A stretch of 37,514 nt of DNA from positions 1 to 37,514 of the forward strand of contig VFZN01000021.1 of assembly GCA_016871195.1 (NCBI GenBank), read 5' to 3'. Every line of letters starts with the position of its first letter. Position 1 is the stretch's first letter. Positions 16,217 through 24,058 of the stretch are shown here, piece after piece. A program made the position numbers and the translations under genes. Source of the stretch: Acidobacteriota bacterium. GTDB lineage: Bacteria; Acidobacteriota; Vicinamibacteria; Vicinamibacterales; UBA2999. The notes beneath the pieces were generated by a model. The model had not been told where the DNA came from, did not search any database, and worked only from the letters and a program-made list of their open reading frames with translations.

Positions 16217-17674
16217 ATGGCCGACGAACTCTGGTTCCAGTCGATTACCGAACTCTCCCGACAGCTCGCCGCCCGTACCCTGTCGTCGGTGGCCCTGACC
16301 CGTGCCTATCTCGACCGGATCGATCGGCTCGACACGCCGCCGTTTCCGCTGCCGGCCGGTCCGCAGGATCGCCCGGGTGATCGGCTGGCGTCGGTCACTA
16401 CCGTCGTGCGCGAGCAGGCCCTCGCTGATGCTGCCGAGGCCGACCGGGCCCTCGCCTCCGGTCCGCCGAAGTCGCCGCTCCACGGCATTCCCTACGGCGT
16501 CAAGGATCTGCTCGATACCCGCGGGGTGCGCACGACGTGGGGCTCGCAGGTCTTCGCCTCGCGCGTCCCCGACCGCGACGCCGCTGTCGTCGAGCGGCTG
16601 CGCGCGACAGGCGCCGTCCTCATTGGCAAGATGACCACGGCTGAGTTTGCAGGCGGCAGCATCAGCACGGCCCTCAATCCCTGGAAGCTCGACCGCTCGA
16701 CGCAAGGGTCCTCGAGCGGCACCGTCGTCGGCGTGGTAGCGGGCCTCATCGGATTCGGTATCGGCACTGAAACGGGTGGGTCGATCGTGTTCCCCGCCTC
16801 TGCCGTGGGAGCCACCGGTCTGCGGCCGACGTTTGGCCGGGTGAGCCGCTTCGGCTGCATGTCACTGGCCTGGAGCCTCGACAAGATCGGGCCCGTCGGC
16901 CGTTCGGCCGAGGACTGCGGCATTGTTCTTCAGGCGATTGCCGGGCGGGATGTGCGCGACCCGGGCAGCGCGGATCGGCCGTTCCAGTTCAACGCCACAC
17001 CGGGTTCGCTCAAGGGCGTGCGCATTGGCGTGCATCGGCCCGAGATTGATGCCGAGGAAGCCGCGCCGAACCGTCGGGCCTTCAATGACGCGCTTGCCGT
17101 GTTCCGCCGACTCGGGGCGACCGTCGAGGATTTCATCCTGCCGATGCGGCCCTACTTCGAGGTGTTCATGCACCTCACGAGTGTGGAAAGCGCCGCGTCG
17201 TTCCGTCGCCTGTTCACGGATGGATCAGTGAACGGCCTGTTTCCCTACAACTGGTCCCGCCGGGCCGACTGGATGGCGGCCAGCATGGCCCCGGCCTACG
17301 ACTATCTGCAGGCCCAGCGCATCCGACAGATGATTGTGATGGACGGCGATGCGCTGCTGCAGCGCTTCGACCTGGTGGTGTGCCCGACGTTCCCCGGGGG
17401 CGCCCCCGATCGCTATGCCCCGACGTCGCCCCCCGTGCCGCCGCCGCCCGTGTCGCCGGCACCGCCGCAGTTGCCGCGCCTCAACTGGGTGGGCAACCTG
17501 TCGGGGTTGCCCGGCATGTCCTTCCCCTGCGGCTTCGACCCCGATGGCATGCCGCTCGCCCTGCACCTGATGGGGCGGCCGTGGGCCGAGCAGGCGGTGA
17601 TTGATGCGGTGCGTCACTTCCAGCGCGACACCAACTGGCACACGCGGCGTCCGCCGTACCCGTGGCGGGCCTGA
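16217..17674 (+). CDS. Amidase (amidase signature family)
   Basis: This 485-residue hydrolase of amides carries the Ser-cisSer-Lys triad of the amidase signature family. Lys96 lies in GIPYGVKDLLD, the cis-Ser in STQGSSSGT (about 165-167), and the nucleophile Ser189 in GTETGGSIVFPAS. The C-terminal part has a Pro-rich stretch (PPVPPPPVSPAPPQ, about 410-425) before the conserved NLSGLPGMSFPCGF segment. The family covers acylamides, amino acid amides, allophanate and Glu-tRNA(Gln); this one lies closest in style to stand-alone catabolic amidases. It sits three bases after, and in frame with, the Tat-signal gene, and it closes the catabolic block. Confidence 0.92.
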   Translation: MADELWFQSITELSRQLAARTLSSVALTRAYLDRIDRLDTPPFPLPAGPQDRPGDRLASVTTVVREQALADAAEADRALASGPPKSPLHGIPYGVKDLLDTRGVRTTWGSQVFASRVPDRDAAVVERLRATGAVLIGKMTTAEFAGGSISTALNPWKLDRSTQGSSSGTVVGVVAGLIGFGIGTETGGSIVFPASAVGATGLRPTFGRVSRFGCMSLAWSLDKIGPVGRSAEDCGIVLQAIAGRDVRDPGSADRPFQFNATPGSLKGVRIGVHRPEIDAEEAAPNRRAFNDALAVFRRLGATVEDFILPMRPYFEVFMHLTSVESAASFRRLFTDGSVNGLFPYNWSRRADWMAASMAPAYDYLQAQRIRQMIVMDGDALLQRFDLVVCPTFPGGAPDRYAPTSPPVPPPPVSPAPPQLPRLNWVGNLSGLPGMSFPCGFDPDGMPLALHLMGRPWAEQAVIDAVRHFQRDTNWHTRRPPYPWRA

Positions 17675-17714
17675 GGATTGCGGCATGGGGCCGGGCCGCC
17701 GCCGCACGCACGAC

Positions 17715-17738
17715 CGGAGATTGCCCGGGAAATCTCCG
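17715..17738. terminator. Inverted repeat between the amidase and secretin genes
   Basis: Eight-base perfect arms, CGGAGATT (17715-17722) and AATCTCCG (17731-17738), flank an eight-base loop. It starts 40 bases after the amidase stop and could end that transcript, but no T-run follows. It also lies about 30 bases before the -10-like TATACT at 17769 of the secretin gene, so an operator role for the pilus secretin is an equal possibility. Confidence 0.4.
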
Positions 17739-17768
17739 ATTGTCCTGAGCGTTGTCACAGGTCTTGTG

Positions 17769-17774
17769 TATACT
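17769..17774 (+). promoter_or_regulatory. Candidate -10 element TATACT of the secretin gene
   Basis: TATACT matches five of six -10 consensus positions. A TTGTCA lies at 17752-17757, but the spacer is only 11 bases, too short for a normal sigma-70 pair. If the -10 is right, the transcript would begin close to the GTG at 17784 and be nearly leaderless. Confidence 0.3.
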
Positions 17775-17783
17775 CCCGCCCGC

Positions 17784-19856
17784 GTGCTGCTGCCGTCCTC
17801 GCTCCTCCGTCGCCCGACTCACTCGCGCTGGCTGCTGACGCTCGCGCTGCTGGTCACGGTGCTGTTCCCCGTGCAGGCCGCACAGGGTCCGCGAGGCGGG
17901 CAAGCCGCGCCGCGCGGTCCCATCACGGTCATGCGTGCGGAACACCGCCGGCTGACCTTCACGAAGGAAATTGAACGGCTCGCTGTCGGTGATCCCTCCA
18001 TCCTCTCGGCGGAGCTCGTCAGCAGCCGCGAAGTGCTGGTGCTCGGCCGCGACACCGGTCGCACCTCGCTCATCCTGTGGTTCGACGATGGCACCATTGA
18101 CGAAAACACGGTGGCGGTGGTGCGCGATCTGGCGGTGCTCGAGCGCGCACTGCGGCTGCTGCACCCGTCGATTGCTGTCGAGGGCGCCCCGGACCGCGAC
18201 GCGCTCGTGCTGACGGGCCGTGTGCCCGATGCGGCCGTGTCACAGGCCGCCGAGGCCGTGGCCCGCGAGTATCTGGGCGCGGGTGCCGCACGCGGCACCA
18301 ACACCCAAGTGTATCTGGGCACCCCGGGACCACCAGCCGACGCTGGCGGCGCATCGGCACCTCAGGCGCAGGGACAGGGAGCGGCCGCACCACCTGCGGC
18401 CCAGGTGACCGGGCCTGTCGCGGGTTCGGCGGTCATCATCAACCTCATTCAGCTCGATCAGCTGCCGGCCACACCTGAAGCGAAGCTGCAGTCGGCCATT
18501 GCGCAGATGGGCGGCGAACACGTGCGCATCCGCCGCATCCAGCGGGGCGACGTCCGCGACGATGCGCGCGACACGCTGGTGCTTGAGGGGAAAGTACCGA
18601 CGCAGGTGGCGCTGACGCGCATCCTCACGGTGGCGGCGCAGCTCTTCGCCGGCCAGACGCTCAGCGAGGAAGACATCAGGGTCGTGGCCGACGAAGCCGG
18701 TGCGCTGGCGGGGCAGGGCATGAATCAGGGGCAGCAGCAGGGGGGCCAGAACCAGATGGGCGGTGGCGGTGCCACGGCCTCGATGTTCGGTGGCGGCCGG
18801 ACCACGCGCCTCACCAATCAGGTACGCACCAATCTGGGCCGCGCCAAGGCCGTTGAGGTGGCACGCGGCCGCATCCTCTCCTTCATTGAGGTGCAGGACC
18901 TGCCGCAGGTGCGCGTCGACATCCGCCTGCAGGAAATCAACCGGTCCCGGCTGCGGTCGTTCAGCCCCAGCACGGCCGTCCTGCTCTCGAGCTTCCGCCA
19001 GCCGTCGCTCAATCCGGCCCAGAGCGCCACCACGGTCCAGGGCGATCAGGCCGCACGCGTCGGCAGCTTCGGAGCCGCCGTGCAGAATGTGCTGTCGTTC
19101 CTCAACGGCACGTTCACCAATCAGATTCAGTACTCGGGCAACCGCTTTGCGATCGATGCGGCGCTGTCGCTGCTCGAGCGGGAAGGTATCGCACGCAGCC
19201 TGTCGTCGCCCTCGATCACGGTGCTGTCGGGTGAATCGGCGTCGGTGCAGGTAGGCGGCGAGGTACCGGTGCCGGTGGCCTTCGCCCCGGCGTTCGGGGG
19301 TGGGGCAGCAGCCGGTGGGGCCGGGGGCGGCGCCGGGGGCGCAGGAGCGGCGGCCACGCCCGGTGTCTTCAGCTCGGTCGAGTTCGTGCCCTTTGGCGTA
19401 CAACTGCAGGTGCGGCCCCTGGTCGGTGACGACAACAGCATCACGCTCGACCTGCAGCCCATCATCGTCACGCCAGATGCGGTGCTGACCGACACCATCC
19501 GACAGACGACCGGCGCGGCGGTGGCCACCACGGCCTTCCAGACGAGGGCCCTGCGCACCAGCTCGCGGCTGAGCGACGGCCAGGCGCTGCTGGTCGGCGG
19601 CCTCGTCTCGGGCAATACCTCGCGTAACGCCTCGGGCATTCCGTGGGTGAGAAACGTGCCGCTGCTCGGGTCGCTGGTGCAGGGGACCAACCGGAACGAA
19701 CAGCAGACCGAACTGCTGATTCTCGTCAATCCGGTGGTGGTACGGCCCCCGCTGCCCGGAGCCGGCCTCTGGGCCTATCCGGACGCCCGTGGTGCGCTGC
19801 CCGCCACGACCGCCAGTGACCGTTCGCCCACAACGGCTGTGACGCCGCCTCAGTGA
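17784..19856 (+). CDS. cpaC: Tad/Flp pilus outer-membrane secretin (CpaC/RcpA family)
   Basis: This outer-membrane channel lets the Flp pilus pass through. The GTG at 17784 is proposed as start (690 residues): it leads into RRPTHSRWLLTLALLVTVLFPVQAAQG, a signal peptide, whereas earlier in-frame ATGs overlap the amidase and add sequence that looks untranslated. The N-terminal pilus-formation domain (about 44-110) is followed by a BON-like domain (about 125-175), a Gly/Pro/Gln linker, and a second BON-like segment (about 220-290). A Gln/Gly-rich linker (about 306-335) precedes the secretin domain (about 370-660), which ends with NVPLLGSLVQGTNRNEQQTELLILVNPVVV. A Gly/Ala-rich insert lies near 505-525 in the gate region. 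It stands on the opposite strand from the other tad genes. Confidence 0.9.
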   Translation: MLLPSSLLRRPTHSRWLLTLALLVTVLFPVQAAQGPRGGQAAPRGPITVMRAEHRRLTFTKEIERLAVGDPSILSAELVSSREVLVLGRDTGRTSLILWFDDGTIDENTVAVVRDLAVLERALRLLHPSIAVEGAPDRDALVLTGRVPDAAVSQAAEAVAREYLGAGAARGTNTQVYLGTPGPPADAGGASAPQAQGQGAAAPPAAQVTGPVAGSAVIINLIQLDQLPATPEAKLQSAIAQMGGEHVRIRRIQRGDVRDDARDTLVLEGKVPTQVALTRILTVAAQLFAGQTLSEEDIRVVADEAGALAGQGMNQGQQQGGQNQMGGGGATASMFGGGRTTRLTNQVRTNLGRAKAVEVARGRILSFIEVQDLPQVRVDIRLQEINRSRLRSFSPSTAVLLSSFRQPSLNPAQSATTVQGDQAARVGSFGAAVQNVLSFLNGTFTNQIQYSGNRFAIDAALSLLEREGIARSLSSPSITVLSGESASVQVGGEVPVPVAFAPAFGGGAAAGGAGGGAGGAGAAATPGVFSSVEFVPFGVQLQVRPLVGDDNSITLDLQPIIVTPDAVLTDTIRQTTGAAVATTAFQTRALRTSSRLSDGQALLVGGLVSGNTSRNASGIPWVRNVPLLGSLVQGTNRNEQQTELLILVNPVVVRPPLPGAGLWAYPDARGALPATTASDRSPTTAVTPPQ

Positions 19857-19900
19857 CCCTGTCCACGTCTTCGCCCGTGATGAAGCCCCTGGGGGAGTCT

Positions 19901-21559
19901 ATGACCCGCACCCGCTTGAGCCTTGTGATGGTCGCCACCCTGTTCGCTGCTGGCGCTGGCTGCACCGGACAGTACGAATCGGACTTCGTCGTGGTTATCC
20001 AGAACCGCGTCGGCAACAGTCTGGCGATTTCCGCCAACGGGCAGGAAATCGGTCAGGTGGCCTCGAACCAGCAGGCGTCGTTCACGCTGCGCCTGACTGA
20101 AACGCAGCCGAATACCTTCGAGAACGGGGTGGCCCCGACACCGCAAAGCGCCACCGCCATCACGGCGCGCGATGTCCGCACCGGCACGGTCTCGACCGCG
20201 AAGGATGTCGCGGTCAGTCAGGGCACTCCGACCTACATTTCGTTTACGGCGGCCGACTTCCCCGCCGTGGCCCCCGCCGTGGCCCGGTTCACCTCATCGC
20301 CGACCAGCCCCGGTGTGGGCGTGGCCGTGCAGTTCAACGCCTCAGGCTCGACGCCAGCGGCCGGCAGCACCTACGCGTGGACATTCGGCGACGGCCGCAG
20401 CGGGACCGGTGCCACCGTCAGCAACAGCTACGCCCAGGCCGGCAGCTATCTCGTCACCCTGACGATGACCACGCAAGACGGTCGCACGGCCATAGCCACG
20501 GGCAACATCACCGTCACCACCACTATTACCGGCGGAGGCCAGTCCGCCAACTTCACGTTCTCGCCGTTGGCGCCGGCAGTGAATCAGACCATCTACTTCA
20601 ACGCGTCGACCTCCACCGTGAGCGGGGGCTCATTTGCATGGAATTTCGGTGACGGCGCCACCGCGACCGGACTCACCCCGACGCACGACTACGACGCGCC
20701 CGGCACGTACACGGTCACGCTGCGCGTGACCAATCCGCAGGGCCAGACGGCCTCGACGTCCCGCACGGTGACCGTCCTGGCCATGTCGCCCACGGTGGCG
20801 GCCAGCTTCACGTTCTCCCCGACCAATCCGGGGCCGCAGCAGGACATCCTCTTCGATGCATCCGCATCACGCCCGACGGATGGCACCTATCTGTGGACCT
20901 TCGGTGACGGCACCAGCGGCACCGGCCGCCAGGTCACCAAGCGCTTCGGGCAGACCGGCAACTTCACCGTCACGCTCGTGGTCAGCAATCAGTTCGGGCA
21001 ACAGGCGACGACCAGCCGCACCGTGAATGTGACGGCCACCTCCAACCAGGTGGTCGCCAGCTTCACGCTGTCGCCCACGAATCCGGGCACCAGTCAGCAG
21101 GTTTTCTTCAACGCCTCGGCGTCGATTCCGCTGACCTCGACGTTCTACTGGACCTTCGGTGACGGCAACAACGGGTCTGGCATGATGCCGACGCACACCT
21201 ACACGACGCCCGGCACCTACACGGTGACACTGACCCTGCTGGCGCCCACGGGTCAGCAGGCATCGACGACCCGATCCGTGACTGTGACATCCTCGACGGT
21301 GGTCGGGGCCGATTTCACCTACTCGCCTACCGATCCCAGCATCACGAGGTCCACCAATACCGTGCTGTTCGATGCCACGCCGTCGACCGGTAGCATCGCG
21401 ACCTACACCTGGGATTTCGGTGACGGGTCGCCGACGGCGACCGGTATCAGGGCCTCGCGCACATTCACGCGCGCCGGCACGTGGGTGGTGCGCCTGACCG
21501 TCGCCAATGCGGCCGGGATCACGTCCTCCACGACGAAGAACGTCACCGTCTCTCCGTAA
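19901..21559 (+). CDS. Lipoprotein with five PKD domains
   Basis: The product has 552 residues. The ATG at 19901 follows GGGGGAG and opens a lipoprotein signal peptide (MTRTRLSLVMVATLFAAGAG, then Cys21), so the protein should be anchored in the outer or inner membrane by lipid. An N-terminal domain of about 110 residues (VVVIQNRVGNSLAISANGQE...) is not recognised. Then come five PKD (polycystic kidney disease, Ig-like) domains of 85-87 residues, each with a (T/N/D)FGDG motif. PKD domains usually mediate protein or carbohydrate contacts at the cell surface. It starts 44 bases after the secretin stop and is likely co-transcribed, so a role in pilus anchoring or adhesion is a reasonable inference. 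It ends with the fifth PKD domain. Confidence 0.85.
   Translation: MTRTRLSLVMVATLFAAGAGCTGQYESDFVVVIQNRVGNSLAISANGQEIGQVASNQQASFTLRLTETQPNTFENGVAPTPQSATAITARDVRTGTVSTAKDVAVSQGTPTYISFTAADFPAVAPAVARFTSSPTSPGVGVAVQFNASGSTPAAGSTYAWTFGDGRSGTGATVSNSYAQAGSYLVTLTMTTQDGRTAIATGNITVTTTITGGGQSANFTFSPLAPAVNQTIYFNASTSTVSGGSFAWNFGDGATATGLTPTHDYDAPGTYTVTLRVTNPQGQTASTSRTVTVLAMSPTVAASFTFSPTNPGPQQDILFDASASRPTDGTYLWTFGDGTSGTGRQVTKRFGQTGNFTVTLVVSNQFGQQATTSRTVNVTATSNQVVASFTLSPTNPGTSQQVFFNASASIPLTSTFYWTFGDGNNGSGMMPTHTYTTPGTYTVTLTLLAPTGQQASTTRSVTVTSSTVVGADFTYSPTDPSITRSTNTVLFDATPSTGSIATYTWDFGDGSPTATGIRASRTFTRAGTWVVRLTVANAAGITSSTTKNVTVSP
20284..21556 (+). repeat. Five tandem PKD-coding units
   Basis: The TTCGG(T/C)GACGG core coding FGDG begins at 20384, 20645, 20900, 21155 and 21416, giving unit lengths of 261, 255, 255 and 261 bases. 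The third and fourth units are closest in sequence (ACCTTCGGTGACGGCA in both), which suggests the most recent duplication or conversion. Confidence 0.8.
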
Positions 21560-21568
21560 CCCCGGGAA

Positions 21569-21586
21569 CCCCGGGGCCGCCCGGGG
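21569..21586. terminator. GC-rich hairpin between convergent pilus units
   Basis: CCCCGGG (21569-21575), loop GCCG, CCCGGGG (21580-21586) form a seven-base G/C-only stem in the 49-base gap between the PKD lipoprotein and tadD-like stops. It is placed to stop transcription from both sides, although no T-run is present on either strand. Confidence 0.5.
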
Positions 21587-21608
21587 GCTGGCTGCATCGG
21601 ACGCTGGC

Positions 21609-22283
21609 CTAGCGCGAGGCCTTGAGGGCCGCCAGCCGATCACGGGCGGGCGCCCAGTCGGGCCGCCCCTCGAGAGCCTTCGCGTAGAGCGCCATGGCCT
21701 CGTCTCGACGCTGCTGGGCTTCTCGAATCAACCCGAGGTGATATGCGACGCGCCATGCGGGTGCCCCGAGCCGTTCCGCCGTGCGCAACGATGCCTCCGC
21801 TACGTCGAACTTCCGCTCGAAATACGCGACAGAACCGGCCACTTCATGCAGGTCGGCATGTGCCGGCGACAGTCTGAGCTGATCGCTGACCAGCTGTGCG
21901 GCATACGGCAGGTTGCCTTCGTCGAGCGCGATACGGGCGCGCAGCACGGCTGCACTGGCGTGGCTGCCCGGCTGTGCGAGCACCAGATCGAGCAGCTGCT
22001 GCGCCACCAGAGGCCGCCCGGCCTCGAACGCCACCACCGCATTGGCCTCCATCGTTGGCACGTGCGCGGGGCAGGCCAGCCCCAGCAGTTCGATGCCCTG
22101 TCGGACCTGTTCGCAGTCGCCGTCGCAGCCTGTGGCAGGCAGCGCACGATAGCGGTCGAGCAGACGCGCAAGCTGGGCATCGGGCGTGACGCACTCGGCC
22201 GACACCATCGGGGCCTGCTTGGCGCAGGCACCAGCCAGCAGGGTCATCATGACGGAAGCAAGGGGAAGGGCACGTCGTCTCAT
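21609..22283 (-). CDS. tadD: TPR-containing lipoprotein, TadD-like
   Basis: This 224-residue protein starts at the ATG at 22283, which overlaps the TadC stop (ATGA). A lipoprotein signal (LASVMMTLLAGAC, Cys20) is followed by a short Cys-containing segment and tetratricopeptide-like repeats from about residue 75 to the end (for example AYFERKFDVAEASLRTAERLG and RDEAMALYAKALEGRPDWAPA). TadD is the TPR pilotin-like lipoprotein of Tad systems and probably helps place the secretin. The position at the end of the tad operon fits. The four Cys in residues 31-72 (ECVTPD, TGCDGDCEQ, GLACP) are an unusual detail. Confidence 0.8.
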   Translation of the reverse strand: MRRRALPLASVMMTLLAGACAKQAPMVSAECVTPDAQLARLLDRYRALPATGCDGDCEQVRQGIELLGLACPAHVPTMEANAVVAFEAGRPLVAQQLLDLVLAQPGSHASAAVLRARIALDEGNLPYAAQLVSDQLRLSPAHADLHEVAGSVAYFERKFDVAEASLRTAERLGAPAWRVAYHLGLIREAQQRRDEAMALYAKALEGRPDWAPARDRLAALKASR

Positions 22284-23188
22284 TGGCCTGACCGAAGGAC
22301 ACTGCCAGCCACCTGCACCATCTGCAGCATGACCGGAGCGAGGGTTGAGAGAAAAATTCCAGGGAGGAAGCAGATCACGAGAGGAAACACGAGCTTGACC
22401 GGCAGCGCCTGGGCGCGCAGCAGCGCCTCTTCCTTCCGGCGCTGACGCATGTCCGATGCCTGGAGCTGCAGCGTCTCGGCGACGCTGGCTCCGAGCATCT
22501 CCGCCTGAATCAGCGCCGACGTAAAGCTCGTCATGGCGGGCAGCTTGATGCGGCGCGACAGCTGCCGCAGTGCCTGCGCCCGGGGCATGCCCGCCAGCAT
22601 GTCCCGCTGGAATTTGAGCAGTTCGCTGGCGAGCGGCCGATCGCCCCCGCGGGCCTTGACCAGCTGGGCCACCGCGGCGTCGAAACTGAGGCCGGCCTCG
22701 GCCATCATCGCCAGCATCTCGAGTGCCAGCGGCAGATCGCGCTCGATCGCCCGCATGCGCACCTGCCGTGCCGTACGCACGGTGACCCACGGCAGCGCTG
22801 CACCAATGCCCAGCAGGATCACCGAACCGCTCGCCAGCAGTTCCGTGAGCAGATCTCCCGTGCTGCCCGGCAAGCCCGACATCCGGTTGATGAGTCCGCT
22901 GCGAGCCGTGGCCCCGTAGACCTGCCCGGCCACAAATCCCAGCAGCGTACTGGCCAGCGTCGCCGCCACGAACAGCTGCGGGGCCCGGGGGTCGCGATAG
23001 CCTCCCTGGGCCAGCCACTCACCCAGCGCACGCTGCACGCCCGAAGATTCCTCCTGTGGTGCCGCCGCACCGCTGCCCAGCAGTTGCTCAAGGCGGCGCA
23101 GGGCCGTCTGCCGTTGTGCCGCCGCTCGTGCGAGTTGCACCACGACCACCAGCAGCACGCCGACGAGCACCAGCACCACGCCGCGCAT
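22280..23188 (-). CDS. tadC: Tad pilus inner-membrane platform protein TadC (type II secretion F family)
   Basis: This 302-residue membrane protein has an N-terminal transmembrane helix, two more around residues 70-130, the T2SSF domain (about 140-270, with RDLPLALEMLAMMAEAGLSFDAAVAQL), and a C-terminal helix pair (LVFPLVICFLPGIFLSTLAPVM, a typical TadC ending). It forms the inner-membrane platform with TadB and works with the CpaF ATPase. It is separated from tadB by three bases and overlaps tadD by four. Confidence 0.92.
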   Translation of the reverse strand: MRGVVLVLVGVLLVVVVQLARAAAQRQTALRRLEQLLGSGAAAPQEESSGVQRALGEWLAQGGYRDPRAPQLFVAATLASTLLGFVAGQVYGATARSGLINRMSGLPGSTGDLLTELLASGSVILLGIGAALPWVTVRTARQVRMRAIERDLPLALEMLAMMAEAGLSFDAAVAQLVKARGGDRPLASELLKFQRDMLAGMPRAQALRQLSRRIKLPAMTSFTSALIQAEMLGASVAETLQLQASDMRQRRKEEALLRAQALPVKLVFPLVICFLPGIFLSTLAPVMLQMVQVAGSVLRSGQ

Positions 23189-23191
23189 GGC

Positions 23192-24058
23192 CTAGAACTC
23201 GCTCCTGCTCAGGCGCGACATCCAGATGAGCCCCACCGCCTGCAGCATCACCGCTCCGCTGATCAGCAACACGCCGATCGGCATCACCGCAAACGCTTCC
23301 ATGCGGGCGGGATTGGTGCGCCACATCAGAAACGCCAGGCCGTAGGAAATCAGCAGCACCACGGCCACCGAGGCATTGGCTTCGACGCCCTGTGCACGCA
23401 CGCGTCGTCCCAGCTCCACGCGGTCGCGAATGGTGGTGCCGACTGTCGACAGCGTGGTGGCGAGACTGCCGCCCACGTCCCAGTGAATCGCCAGCGCGGT
23501 ACCGAACAGCCGGAACGACTCGATCGGCACACGAGTCTGCAGGTCGCTCACAGCCGCCCGCGGGTCGTCGCCCAGGCGGATGCGGCCGGCAACTTCGAGG
23601 AAGTACGGCCGCAGCGGCGCCCCTGTTTCCTGAATCGCCGACTCGAACGCCGCCAGCAGGCTCGACCCGGCCCTGAGCGCGCCGACCAGCAGCCCGATCG
23701 CCGTGGCCAGCTGCGCTTCGATCAGGGCTTCCTGCTCGGTCGCCTGCTGCTCCTCGAGCAGGTTGACCAGCACACCAATCAGCACTCCGGAAGCCGCGGC
23801 GATTGGCCCAGGCAAGCCCAGCCATGTCCACAGCCCGCCCGCGACGAGGACGGCCACGAGCGCAGGCAGCCAGCGATAGCGGGTGGGAAACGTCGGCACC
23901 TCGCGCACGGGAGCCCGCTGTCTGGCCGAGGTGCCGGTGGGTGGTTCGAGCAGGACGGCCAGCCGACCCGAAGCCATGCGTCGCGCCGAGGCTGACCACC
24001 ACACGGCCACCAGTCCGACCACCGACGACAGCAGCGCAATCAGCAGGAGCAGTCTCAC
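23192..24058 (-). CDS. tadB: Tad pilus inner-membrane platform protein TadB (type II secretion F family)
   Basis: This 288-residue membrane protein starts at a GTG (24058) that overlaps the CpaF stop (GTGA). Hydrophobic segments lie at about 1-20, 62-100 and 220-285; the T2SSF domain covers about 110-230 (LIEAQLATAIGLLVGALRAGSSLLAAFE). It is the partner of TadC in the platform. The length and order (CpaF, TadB, TadC) are those of standard tad operons. Confidence 0.92.
   Translation of the reverse strand: MRLLLLIALLSSVVGLVAVWWSASARRMASGRLAVLLEPPTGTSARQRAPVREVPTFPTRYRWLPALVAVLVAGGLWTWLGLPGPIAAASGVLIGVLVNLLEEQQATEQEALIEAQLATAIGLLVGALRAGSSLLAAFESAIQETGAPLRPYFLEVAGRIRLGDDPRAAVSDLQTRVPIESFRLFGTALAIHWDVGGSLATTLSTVGTTIRDRVELGRRVRAQGVEANASVAVVLLISYGLAFLMWRTNPARMEAFAVMPIGVLLISGAVMLQAVGLIWMSRLSRSEF

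Noticed and set aside
20284-21556. CRISPR-like array suggested by the regular repeats
   Set aside because: The period is about 255-261 bases, within one reading frame, and codes for PKD domains.
22284-23018. A 469-residue minus-strand frame joining the TadD region to upstream DNA
   Set aside because: The upstream part is a shifted reading of tadC; the real tadD-like gene starts at 22283 with a lipoprotein signal.
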